NCBI RefSeq assembly: GCF_002939385.1
Contig: NZ_MULI01000042.1
Coordinates: 1 to 61,218 of the forward strand
Direction: 5' to 3'
Length of the DNA stretch: 61,218 nucleotides
Source: Streptomyces sp. MH60
Lineage (GTDB): Bacteria > Actinomycetota > Actinomycetes > Streptomycetales > Streptomycetaceae
In this document: positions 6,060 through 14,031 of the stretch, in pieces
How the letters are laid out: each line of letters opens with the position of its first letter
Numbering within the stretch: position 1 is the first letter of the stretch
Notes under the pieces: generated by a model
Told to the model about the DNA's origin: nothing
The model's input: only the letters and a program-made list of their open reading frames with translations
The model's database searches: none
Made by a program: the position numbers and the translations under genes

Positions 6060-8546
6060 TCAGCCGACGTCCACCGGGACCTCGCTCCACACCTGCTTGC
6101 CCCCGCTGACCGGCAGCGTCCCCCAGGACGCCGACATCGCCTCGACGAGGAGGATGCCGCGGCCGCCCGTGGCCTCCCAGCCGATGCTGGTCGGCTTGAC
6201 GGGTGTGCGCGGCGAGGCGTCGGCGACCGCGACGCGCAGCCGGCCGCCGATCAGGGTGAGGTCGAGCCGCACCTGGCCGTCGGTGTGCACCAGCGCGTTG
6301 GTGACCAGCTCGGAGACGATCAGCAGGACGCCGTCGATGTCGCCGTCCGGTACCTCCCAGGAGCGCAGGGTGCGCCGGGCGAAGCGGCGGGCGTGCCGCA
6401 CGGCCTCGGGCAGCCGCCACACCGACCAGCTCTCCCGCAGCGGGCGCAGGGCCATGCCGTCGTAGCGCACCAGCAGCAGGGCGACGTCGTCGTTGCGGCG
6501 GGCGTTGCCGAGCAGGGCGTCGGCGACGAGTCCCAGGTGGGCGGGGGCGGAGACGGCCAGGGCGTGTGCGAACCGGTCCATGCCCTCGTCGATGTCGGAC
6601 TCCGGCGTCTCCACGAGGCCGTCCGTGGTGAGGGCGATCAGCGTGCCGGGCCGCAGCCGCAACGGGCTCATCGGGAAGTCGGCCTGCGTCACCACGCCGA
6701 GCGGCGGACCGCCCTCCACCTCCGCGATCTCCGTGGAGCCGTCGGGATGGCGCAGCACCGGCGGCAGGTGCCCGGCCCGCACGCACCAGGCGGAGCCCTC
6801 CTCCATGTCCAGGTCGACGTAGACGCAGGTGGCGAAGAGGTCGGTCTCCATGCCGGTCAGCAGCCGGTTGGCGTGGGAGACCACCACGTCCGGCGGGTGG
6901 CCCTCGACGGCGTAGGCGCGCAGCGCGGTGCGCATCTGGCCCATGAGGGTGGCCGCGCCCGCGCTGTGGCCCTGGACGTCGCCGATGACGAGGGCCACGT
7001 GGTGGTCGGGCAGCGGGATCACGTCGTACCAGTCGCCGCCCAGCTCCAGGCCCGCCGTGCTGGGCAGGTAGCGGGCGACGGCGACCGCGCCGGGCAGCTT
7101 CGGCAGCCGGCGCGGCAGCAGCTGGCGCTGGAGCATGCCGACCAGTTCGTGTTCGGCGTCGAAGGCGTGGGCGCGCATCAGCGCCTGCCCGGCGAGGCCC
7201 GCGGAGGCGGTGAGCAGGGCGCGCTCGTCGGGGCCGAAGTCGTGCGGGGTGTCCCAGCCGATCAGGCAGGCGCCGGCCATCCGGCCGCCCGCGGGCAGCG
7301 GCAGCACGGCCAGGCCGCCGGGACCGACGTCGGCGAGGGCGGGCTCCAGGTCGCCGGTGCCGGCGGGCCAGATCCGGGCGCGTCCCTCACGCAGCGCGGC
7401 GGCGAGGGTGGGCATGGCCCGTACCGGGGCGTCCGGCCACTCGGTGCGCCACTCCAGGCGCCACAGCTCGGGCCAGGACTCGGGGTCGGGCGGGTCGAGG
7501 ACGGTGACGACGAGCCGGTCGTTCTCCAGCTCGGCCAGCGCGATGCGGTCGGCCCTGAGCGGTCTGCGCAGGGCGGCGACGACGGCCTGGCTGACGTCGC
7601 GGACGGTCCCGGCGGTGGCGAGCGCGGCGGCGAGCCGCTGGACGCGGGCGACGTCGGTCACGTCCGGGCGCAGCGTGGAGGCGTCGGCGACGGTGCCGAC
7701 CAGGAGGGTCGGCCTGCCGTCGCCGCCGGGCAGCAGGCGCCCGCTGAGCCGCAGCCACTTCGGCGGGCCGGTGGGCTGCAACACCCGGAACTCCAGCTCG
7801 CGCTCGCCGATGGTCATGTGGTCGGACTCGGTCACCGACATCAGCGACGGCAGGTCCTCCGGCACAGTGAGGCCGAGCAGCGTCTCGACCTTGCCGTCGA
7901 ACTCCTCGGGGGCGAGGCCGAACAGGCGCAGGATGTCGTCACCGACCTCCGCCCGGCCGGTGTCCATGGCCAGGGTGAAGGCGTTCGGCCGGAGCTCACC
8001 GGCCTCGGCGGTCTCGGCGGGCCCGGGCGGGACGGGGCAGGTGATCGCCTCGGCGATCGTCTCCAGGCAGGCACGGCCGTCGGCGTCGAACCCGTCCGGG
8101 TGCTCGGTCAGGGCGAGGAGGCAGCCGCCGCCGTCCCCGCGCACAGGCAGGACGGCCAGCGAGAAGCCGCTCGACGGCACGTGCCGCGACTCCGCCGATC
8201 CGGCGAACTCCTCCGGCCCGATCCACACCGCCTCGCCGGCGCGGTGGGCGTCGGCGACCGGAGAGCCGCCCGCCGCGGGATAGCTGTCGCGTACGCCGTA
8301 CAGGGTGCGCGGCGCTCCGGCCGACTCGACCAGGCAGAGCAGCTCGCGGTCGTCGCCTGGCGTGTAGAGCGCGGCGAGGGAGGCGCCCGCGAAGACCAGC
8401 GCCTGTTCGAGGACGCCGCGCAGCCGCTGCTCCGGCTGCGGACCGGCCGCGATCGCCTTCAGGGCGCCCTCGGCACGCAGCGTCCTCGGTCCGCGTTCCG
8501 GTGCGCCCTCTCTGACCACGTCGCCATTACAGCGCTTGTGGGACAT
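6060..8546 (-). CDS. Multidomain GAF-PAS-GAF-SpoIIE phosphatase with C-terminal ATPase
   Basis: An 828-aa RsbU-like signalling protein. An N-terminal GAF-like region covers about 25-160, a PAS domain about 165-275 (DDILRLFGLAPEEFDGKVE), a second GAF-like region about 290-445, the SpoIIE PP2C phosphatase about 465-665 (GGDWYDVIPLPDHHVALVIGD and LIALTTDGLVE carry the metal-binding aspartates) and a histidine-kinase-like ATPase about 700-828 (LIVSELVTNALVH, GGRGILLVE). Such proteins dephosphorylate STAS anti-anti-sigma factors and can also act as anti-sigma kinases. ATG 8546 has AGGGG upstream. No transmembrane segment is visible. A STAS protein is encoded at 41.5 kb, but partnership is not shown. 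Confidence 0.88.
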   Translation of the reverse strand: MSHKRCNGDVVREGAPERGPRTLRAEGALKAIAAGPQPEQRLRGVLEQALVFAGASLAALYTPGDDRELLCLVESAGAPRTLYGVRDSYPAAGGSPVADAHRAGEAVWIGPEEFAGSAESRHVPSSGFSLAVLPVRGDGGGCLLALTEHPDGFDADGRACLETIAEAITCPVPPGPAETAEAGELRPNAFTLAMDTGRAEVGDDILRLFGLAPEEFDGKVETLLGLTVPEDLPSLMSVTESDHMTIGERELEFRVLQPTGPPKWLRLSGRLLPGGDGRPTLLVGTVADASTLRPDVTDVARVQRLAAALATAGTVRDVSQAVVAALRRPLRADRIALAELENDRLVVTVLDPPDPESWPELWRLEWRTEWPDAPVRAMPTLAAALREGRARIWPAGTGDLEPALADVGPGGLAVLPLPAGGRMAGACLIGWDTPHDFGPDERALLTASAGLAGQALMRAHAFDAEHELVGMLQRQLLPRRLPKLPGAVAVARYLPSTAGLELGGDWYDVIPLPDHHVALVIGDVQGHSAGAATLMGQMRTALRAYAVEGHPPDVVVSHANRLLTGMETDLFATCVYVDLDMEEGSAWCVRAGHLPPVLRHPDGSTEIAEVEGGPPLGVVTQADFPMSPLRLRPGTLIALTTDGLVETPESDIDEGMDRFAHALAVSAPAHLGLVADALLGNARRNDDVALLLVRYDGMALRPLRESWSVWRLPEAVRHARRFARRTLRSWEVPDGDIDGVLLIVSELVTNALVHTDGQVRLDLTLIGGRLRVAVADASPRTPVKPTSIGWEATGGRGILLVEAMSASWGTLPVSGGKQVWSEVPVDVG

Positions 8547-8732
8547 CTGCGCAGCCCCTACGGATCGGGTACCGGCGATCAGGCGCACATCGGGGGCTCG
8601 CGGACAGAGGCTTCGCGCCTCCGGGCGGGTGCGGAGGGAGACCCGGCGGTGGGCAGGGGGGGCGCGGCGGACACGCGTCACCGCGCGAGGGACATGACCG
8701 GCTGCCTCGGGCGGCGCGCCCACCGGACAACG

Positions 8733-8772
8733 GGACCGCCGCCCGGCCCCGTCGGAGGTCGGGCGGCGGTCC
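8733..8772 (-). terminator. Terminator after the serine protease gene
   Basis: A perfect 13-bp stem GGACCGCCGCCCG/CGGGCGGCGGTCC with a 14-base loop, starting about 45 bp beyond the protease stop in the leftward direction and before the phosphatase gene. Confidence 0.7.
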
Positions 8773-8792
8773 GGCGCGGCGGGAGAACAGGG

Positions 8793-8832
8793 CGTCAGCC
8801 CGTCAGCCCATCAGCCCATCAACCCGTCAGCC
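8793..8832. repeat. Five 8-bp tandem repeats across the protease stop codon
   Basis: Five consecutive octamers, CGTCAGCC, CGTCAGCC, CATCAGCC, CATCAACC and CGTCAGCC, span the 3' end of the protease gene; the stop (TCA 8819-8821) lies in the fourth. Because the unit is not a multiple of three, a change in copy number inside the coding part would alter the C-terminal residues. Confidence 0.8.
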
Positions 8833-10105
8833 CCGAGGCGTCCCCGCCGCCGACGGCCGCACCGTCACCCGCGTCACCCGCACCGCCGTCGGCGTCTCCG
8901 GCACCCGCACCGCCGTCGGCCGCGTCGCCCGCACCCGCACCGCTCGCGTCACCGTCGTCGCCCGCGCCTCCGGCACCGGCACCGGCGTCCCCGAGGGTGG
9001 CGCCGACCGCCTCCAGGGCCGTGGTGACCGGCTGGAAGAAGGTCTCGCCGCCGACCGTGCAGTCACCGCTGCCCCCGGAGGTCAGGCCGATCGCGAGGCC
9101 GTCCCGGGTGAACAGGGAGCCGCCGCTGTCGCCCGGCTCGGCGCAGACGTCGGTCTGTATGAGGCCCGTGACGGTGCCCTCCGGGTAGTTGACGGTGGCG
9201 TCCAGGCCGAGGACCTGGCCGTCGGCCAGTCCGGTCGTGCTGCCCATGCGCAGGACCTCCTGGCCGACCGTCGCCTCGGCGGCCCCGCTGATCGGCAGGG
9301 TCTGGTCGCCGAGGTCGACCTCGCTCGGCGCCTCGGTCGCCGGGTCGTCGTACGTGACGAGCGCGAAGTCGCCCTCGCCGGGGAAGACCGCCTGGTCGAC
9401 GGTGGCCACCGGCGCGGCGTCCTGGGCGTCGGACCACTGGTCGGCCGCCACCCCGCAGTGACCGGCCGTCAGGAAGGCGGGCGAGCCGTCGCCCGCGGTG
9501 ACGTTGAAGCCCAGTGAGCAGCGCGCGCCGCCGCCGAAGATGGCGTCGCCGCCCGAGGCGAAGGTCTTGAAGGTGCCGGCGGACTTCCTGACCGTCGCCA
9601 TGCCGGAGCCGAGGCCCTCGACGGTGGACTCCAGCCGGTCCCACCGGTCGCCGGTGACCGTGCTGTCGGCGGTCACCAGGATCTTGTTGGTGCGCGGGTC
9701 GATCGCCCACGAGGTGCCCGGGATGCTCGCCTCGGACTTCAGGGTCCGCGCGCCGCTCCGCAGCTCGCCCATGGTGTTGTCGACCTCGCGGACCTCCGCG
9801 CCCGCCTTCTCGGCCTGCACGACGACCTGGTCGTTGTCGCCGGGGACGACGTTGACGACGAGCTGCCGCGCGCCGGAGTCGTAGTAGGAGCCCGCGAAGG
9901 TGTCGCCGAGCAGCCCGGCGAGCCGCGCGGCGAGATCCGACGCGTCCGCCGCCTTGAGCGTCCTGGGCGCGGCCGCGGCGCCGTCCGAGGAGCCGCCGTC
10001 CTGCGAGGCGTTGGCGTTCGGCAGCAGGATCGCGGCCGCGCCGAGCGCCACCACACCGCCCGCCGCCATCGCGGCCTTGCGCTTCGGGATTCGCTTGTGA
10101 CTCAA
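8819..10105 (-). CDS. Secreted trypsin/streptogrisin-type serine protease with low-complexity tail
   Basis: A 428-aa S1E-type preproprotease. A signal peptide covers about 1-34, an alpha-lytic-type prodomain about 50-180, and the mature enzyme probably begins near residue 184 (SGGDAIF). The triad is His216 in LTAGHCG, Asp246 in EGDFALV and Ser327 in CAEPGDSGGS; disulfide cysteines are in place. After the catalytic domain (about 372 onward) comes a 55-residue tail almost purely of Gly, Ala and Asp, unusual next to streptogrisins without one and possibly a cell-wall spacer. The start is TTG 10105, preferred because AGGAGGT lies eight bases upstream. It is divergent from the peptide export cassette. 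Confidence 0.9.
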   Translation of the reverse strand: MSHKRIPKRKAAMAAGGVVALGAAAILLPNANASQDGGSSDGAAAAPRTLKAADASDLAARLAGLLGDTFAGSYYDSGARQLVVNVVPGDNDQVVVQAEKAGAEVREVDNTMGELRSGARTLKSEASIPGTSWAIDPRTNKILVTADSTVTGDRWDRLESTVEGLGSGMATVRKSAGTFKTFASGGDAIFGGGARCSLGFNVTAGDGSPAFLTAGHCGVAADQWSDAQDAAPVATVDQAVFPGEGDFALVTYDDPATEAPSEVDLGDQTLPISGAAEATVGQEVLRMGSTTGLADGQVLGLDATVNYPEGTVTGLIQTDVCAEPGDSGGSLFTRDGLAIGLTSGGSGDCTVGGETFFQPVTTALEAVGATLGDAGAGAGGAGDDGDASGAGAGDAADGGAGAGDADGGAGDAGDGAAVGGGDASGLTG

Positions 10106-10686
10106 CCTACTCGACCTCCTGTGACCGGGGCCTGTGCCCGCCGGTCAGGGCAGCTGTTGGGGGCGCCTGGACGGCTGTTGGTACGCAAGGGCCGACCGGG
10201 GCGTTCAGCCGGGCCCCCTCATCCCCCGGATCGACACCCTCCGCATCCACCCGGCGACGCGCTGTTCCGATCACGGAGCGGAATGACTGCTTCAGCGAAT
10301 CTGCACATCGAATGCCCAACCCGGTCACTCTCGTTGGCGCATCTGCACAAGCCGGCGGCGGCCCGTACGCCTTAGGGCCCGGAGTGCCCCAATCTCCTCC
10401 CCGGGGGCAAGGGATCGCACGAGCCGATGTCGCGCACCGTGTGAAGAAGTCGCCGCGAAGGCGTGCGCGCTCCTGCACGCTTGGGTGCCCGGGCGTCGCA
10501 AGTGCGCTGGTGAGAGCGGTGATTGATTGGAAGCCCGGACCGGCCGCGTGCTTTGATCCATCGCACCGCGGGGGCCGCGGAGGGCTCGGGAAACGGGCGC
10601 CCGGCGCCCGCGGTCGCGGCCGTCATCTGTCCCCAGAGGGGGCCGCTCCCCCCTTGTGAAATAGCTATACGAAGGGAAGTTCCATC
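10106..10686. other. Intergenic region between protease and precursor peptide genes
   Basis: The 581 bp hold no coding frame I can defend. They contain the divergent promoters of the protease (leftward) and the peptide cassette (rightward). Short GC dyads are present at 10567-10581 (CCGCGG-GGG-CCGCGG) and near 10596-10612. An AT-rich patch GAAATAGCTATACGAAG at about 10659-10675 directly precedes the precursor ribosome site and could include its -10 element. The region is long enough for a small RNA, but nothing in it identifies one. Confidence 0.5.
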
Positions 10687-10902
10687 ATGAACTCCACCCC
10701 CCAGGTTGAGACCGTCGAGATCTCCGACGCCGACCTCGACAACGTCTCCGGCGGCCTGAACGTGAACGCCGTCGGCACCGTCACCGGCCTGGTGGACGGC
10801 ATCGCCCCGGTCTCCGGCCTGCTCAACACGGCCGTCGGCACGGTCGAGGGTGTCACCGGCCTGAACACGGCCCCGGTCACGGGCCTGGTCGCCGGTCTCT
10901 GA
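10687..10902 (+). CDS. Double-glycine-leader peptide precursor (bacteriocin-like)
   Basis: A 71-aa precursor. The leader, residues 1-23, ends with VEISDADLDNVSGG, matching the double-glycine consensus (acidic/hydrophobic pattern, then GG) recognised by C39 peptidases. Cleavage after Gly23 would release a 48-residue product rich in Gly, Val, Thr, Leu and Asn, with no Cys, Lys, Arg or aromatic residues. The product has two imperfect halves, each with AVGTV followed by APV(S/T)GL. The gene is followed by a strong hairpin and then by adaptor and ABC exporter genes, the classic order for exported peptides. The ribosome site is AAGGGAAG. Similar leaders are sometimes annotated as lantipeptide precursors, but Cys is absent and no modification enzyme is adjacent. 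Confidence 0.85.
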   Translation: MNSTPQVETVEISDADLDNVSGGLNVNAVGTVTGLVDGIAPVSGLLNTAVGTVEGVTGLNTAPVTGLVAGL

Positions 10903-10921
10903 TCGCACCCTTGTGTCGCTG

Positions 10922-10950
10922 AGTCCCGGAGCCACCCAGGCTCCGGGACT
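10922..10950 (+). terminator. Terminator/attenuator between precursor and exporter genes
   Basis: A 12-bp perfect stem AGTCCCGGAGCC/GGCTCCGGGACT with a 5-base loop, followed by TTTT (run begins inside the stem end, 10950-10953). This is one of the few hairpins in the window with a U tract. Partial read-through would give many precursor transcripts and few exporter transcripts. Confidence 0.85.
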
Positions 10951-11004
10951 TTTCGGCCGTTCCCCTACTTCGGCCGTTCTCATCAAGCCCGGGATACGTC
11001 AGCC

Positions 11005-11811
11005 GTGCAGTTCCGCCAACAGGCCCTCACCAAACTCCAGTCACCGGAGGAGCTCGATCTCCCGGTGCGTTTCGCCCGTCCCCAGGGCTGGCTGGTGCTG
11101 TCCGTGACCGTGGTCGCGATGGCCGCCGCGTCCGTCTGGGCGGTGGGCGGCTCGGTGACCTCCACGGTCGCCGCCCCCGCCATCCTCACCCACGGACAGG
11201 GCAGTTACCTGCTGCAAAGTCCCGTCTCGGGGCAGGTCACCGCGGTCCTGGCGCGCCCGGGGCAGCGGCTGGCCGCCGACGCCCCGGTGCTGAAGGTCCG
11301 CACCGCCAAGGGGGAGACGGTGGTCCGCTCGGTCGACGCCGGCCGGGTCAGCGCGCTCGCGGCCACCGTCGGGCAGATCATCAGTACCGGCGCGAACGTC
11401 GCCTCGGTCGAGAAGGTCGCCCACGCCGACGACCCCCTCTACGCCACCGTCTACGTCCCCGCCGAGAAGGCCGCCGCCATCCCCGCGCACGCCTCCGTCG
11501 ACCTGACCGTCCAGTCGGTGCCGACGCAGCAGTTCGGCGTCCTGCACGGCGAGGTGAAGGCCGTCGACCGCTCGGCCCAGTCGGCGCAGACGATCACCTC
11601 GTTCCTCGGGGACAGCCAGCTCGGCGAGCAGTTCACCGAGGACGGCAGGCCGGTGGCCGTGACGGTGCGGCTGGCGCCCTCGAAGTCCACGAAGAGCGGC
11701 TACGAGTGGTCCTCGGCGGACGGGCCGCCGTTCGAGCTGACCTCCATGACCCTGGCCTCGGGCTCGATCCGGCTGGCCGACCAGCGTCCCGTCGATTGGC
11801 TGCTGCCGTGA
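11005..11811 (+). CDS. HlyD-like secretion adaptor of peptide exporter
   Basis: A 268-aa membrane-fusion protein of the type found in NHLM/NHLP bacteriocin export clusters. The N-terminus is cytoplasmic, one helix at about 30-55 (WLVLSVTVVAMAAASVWAVGG) anchors it, and the rest lies outside. A biotinyl/lipoyl-like hairpin at about 65-130 is recognisable by the paired segments SPVSGQVTAVLARPGQRLAADAPV and VDAGRVSALAATVGQIISTGANV. The start GTG 11005 has only a weak upstream site. Its stop overlaps the start of the C39 ABC gene (GTGA), so the two are translationally coupled. It should link the inner-membrane transporter to the cell exterior in this monoderm organism. Confidence 0.82.
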   Translation: MQFRQQALTKLQSPEELDLPVRFARPQGWLVLSVTVVAMAAASVWAVGGSVTSTVAAPAILTHGQGSYLLQSPVSGQVTAVLARPGQRLAADAPVLKVRTAKGETVVRSVDAGRVSALAATVGQIISTGANVASVEKVAHADDPLYATVYVPAEKAAAIPAHASVDLTVQSVPTQQFGVLHGEVKAVDRSAQSAQTITSFLGDSQLGEQFTEDGRPVAVTVRLAPSKSTKSGYEWSSADGPPFELTSMTLASGSIRLADQRPVDWLLP

Positions 11812-14030
11812 GCACCGCACAGGAGACCCGGGGCAGACGCCGCGCCGCCCCGCCGAGGCGCAGCGTGCCGAAGAGCCGCGCGAAGACCGTCCGCACGCCC
11901 ACCGTGCTCCAGATGGAGGCCGTGGAGTGCGGCGCGGCCTCCCTCGCGATGGTGCTGGGGCACTACGGCCGCCATGTCCCGCTGGAGGAGCTGCGGATCG
12001 CCTGCGGCGTCTCCCGCGACGGGTCCCGCGCGAGCAATCTGCTGAAGGCGGCGCGCAGTTACGGGTTCACCGCCAAGGGCATGCAGATGGACCTGGCCGC
12101 CCTCGCCGAGGTGACGGCACCGGCCATCCTCTTCTGGGAGTTCAACCACTACGTCGTCTACGACGGCATGGGCCGCCGGTTCGGGCGGCGCGGGGTGTTC
12201 ATCAACGACCCGGGCAAGGGCCGCCGTTTCGTGTCCCTGGAGGACTTCGACGGCAGCTTCACCGGGGTCGTGCTGACCATGGAGCCCGGCGAGGACTTCA
12301 CCCGGGGCGGCCGCAAGCCCGGTGTGCTCGGCGCGATGCCGGCCCGGCTGCGGGGCACCGCCGGGACCCTGCCCGCCGCCGTGCTGGCGAGCCTGCTCCT
12401 GGTGGCGGTCGGCGCGGCGGTGCCCGCGCTCAGCCGCACCTACATCGACATGTTCCTGATCGGGGGGCAGACCTCGCTGCTCGGCGTGCTGTTCGCGTCG
12501 ATGGGGGCCTGTGTGCTGCTCACGGTGGTGCTGACCTGGCTCCAGCAGGCCAACCTGCTGCACGGCCGCATCATCTCCTCCACCCTCTCCAGTGCCCGCT
12601 TCCTGCGGCACCTGCTGCGGCTGCCGGTCACCTTCTTCTCCCAGCGCAGCCCCGCCGACCTGGTGCAGCGCCTGCAGTCCAACGACGCCGTCGCCGAGAC
12701 GCTGGCCCGCGACCTCGCCGCGGCGGGCGTGGACGCGATCGTGGTCGTCCTGTACGCCGTGCTGCTGTACACGTACGACCCGCAGCTCACCTTCGTCGGC
12801 ATCGGCGTGGCGCTGCTCAACATCCTCGCGATGCGGGTCGTCATCCGGCTGCGCGCGACCCGTACGGCCAAGCTGCGGGCGGACACGGCGCGGCTGACCA
12901 ACACCGCGTACACCGGTCTCCAGCTGATCGAGACGATGAAGGCGACCGGCGGCGAGGACGGCTACTTCCGCAAGTGGGCCGGCCAGCACGCCACCACGCT
13001 GGAGGAGCAGCAGCGGCTCGGGGTGCCGAGTGCCTGGCTGGGCGTGGTCGCGCCGACGCTGGCGACGCTCAACAGCGCCCTGATCCTGTGGATCGGCGGC
13101 ATGCGGGCGGTGGAGGGCCACATCTCGGTCGGTCTGCTGGTCGCTTTCCAGGCGCTGGTGGTCCGCTTCACGGCCCCGCTGACCCGGCTGAACGGCGTCG
13201 CGGGCCGTATCCAGGACTTCGCGGCCGACGTGGCCCGGCTGAAGGACGTGGAGAACTTCCGGGCGGACCCGCTCTACGACCGCCCCGGCGGCGGCGACTC
13301 CACCCGTCGGCTGCACGGCCACGTCGAGCTGCAGAACATCTCCTTCGGCTACAACCCGCTCGACAAGCCGCTGCTCTCCGGCTTCGACCTGACCGTCGGT
13401 CCCGGACAGCAGGTGGCCCTGGTCGGCGGGTCGGGCAGCGGCAAGTCGACGGTGTCGCGGCTGATCTCGGGCCTGTACGCGCCCTGGGACGGCGTGATCC
13501 GCGTCGACGGGCAGCGGCTCGACGACATCCCGCGCGGGGCGCTGGCGTCCTCCGTCTCCTTCGTCGACCAGGACGTGTTCCTGTTCGAGGGCTCGGTGCG
13601 CGACAACGTGGCGCTGTGGGACCCGTCGATCCCCGACGACGCCGTGGTGGACGCGCTGAAGGACGCCGCGCTGTACGACGTGGTGATGCGCAGGCCCGGC
13701 GGCGTCCACAGCCCGGTCGAGCAGGACGGCCGCAACTTCTCCGGCGGGCAGCGCCAGCGCCTGGAGATCGCGCGGGCCCTGGTGCGCCGCCCCAGCATCC
13801 TCGTCCTGGACGAGGTGACCAGCGCGCTGGACGCGGAGACCGAGCTGGTGGTCATGGACAACCTGCGCCGGCGCGGCTGCGCCTGCGTGGTGATCGCGCA
13901 CCGGCTCAGCACCGTGCGGGACAGCGACGAGATCGTCGTCCTGGAGCACGGCGCGGTGGTGGAGCGCGGGCGGCACGAGGAGCTGGTGGCGCGCGGTGGC
14001 GCGTACGCGGCCCTGGTCAGGGAGCGATGA
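11808..14030 (+). CDS. C39 peptidase-containing ABC exporter
   Basis: A 740-aa peptidase-containing ABC transporter that removes the leader and exports the peptide. The N-terminal C39 domain has an apparently intact triad: Cys41 in EAVECGAASLAMV, His114 in FNHYVVYDG and Asp134 in INDPGKG. Six transmembrane helices follow at about 180-460. The nucleotide-binding domain at about 500-740 has Walker A VGGSGSGKST, signature FSGGQRQRLEIA, Walker B ILVLDEVTSALD and the His switch VIAHRLS. It starts at GTG 11808, overlapping the adaptor stop, and ends one base before the second ABC gene. The architecture matches the first transporter of NHLM-type bacteriocin clusters. Confidence 0.92.
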   Translation: MSTAQETRGRRRAAPPRRSVPKSRAKTVRTPTVLQMEAVECGAASLAMVLGHYGRHVPLEELRIACGVSRDGSRASNLLKAARSYGFTAKGMQMDLAALAEVTAPAILFWEFNHYVVYDGMGRRFGRRGVFINDPGKGRRFVSLEDFDGSFTGVVLTMEPGEDFTRGGRKPGVLGAMPARLRGTAGTLPAAVLASLLLVAVGAAVPALSRTYIDMFLIGGQTSLLGVLFASMGACVLLTVVLTWLQQANLLHGRIISSTLSSARFLRHLLRLPVTFFSQRSPADLVQRLQSNDAVAETLARDLAAAGVDAIVVVLYAVLLYTYDPQLTFVGIGVALLNILAMRVVIRLRATRTAKLRADTARLTNTAYTGLQLIETMKATGGEDGYFRKWAGQHATTLEEQQRLGVPSAWLGVVAPTLATLNSALILWIGGMRAVEGHISVGLLVAFQALVVRFTAPLTRLNGVAGRIQDFAADVARLKDVENFRADPLYDRPGGGDSTRRLHGHVELQNISFGYNPLDKPLLSGFDLTVGPGQQVALVGGSGSGKSTVSRLISGLYAPWDGVIRVDGQRLDDIPRGALASSVSFVDQDVFLFEGSVRDNVALWDPSIPDDAVVDALKDAALYDVVMRRPGGVHSPVEQDGRNFSGGQRQRLEIARALVRRPSILVLDEVTSALDAETELVVMDNLRRRGCACVVIAHRLSTVRDSDEIVVLEHGAVVERGRHEELVARGGAYAALVRER

Positions 14031-14031
14031 G

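Noticed and set aside
4293..9188. A 1631-codon plus-strand open frame
   Set aside because: It is a GC-rich shadow over rmlB, CBS, phosphatase and protease genes on the other strand, with Gly/Val/Arg/Pro bias and no motifs.
10107..10478. A 123-codon leftward frame between protease and precursor genes
   Set aside because: It has no ribosome site, no recognisable motif and sits in the divergent promoter region.
10687..10902. Calling the precursor a lanthipeptide
   Set aside because: The core has no Cys and no LanM/LanB/LanKC-type gene is close, so thioether formation is impossible.
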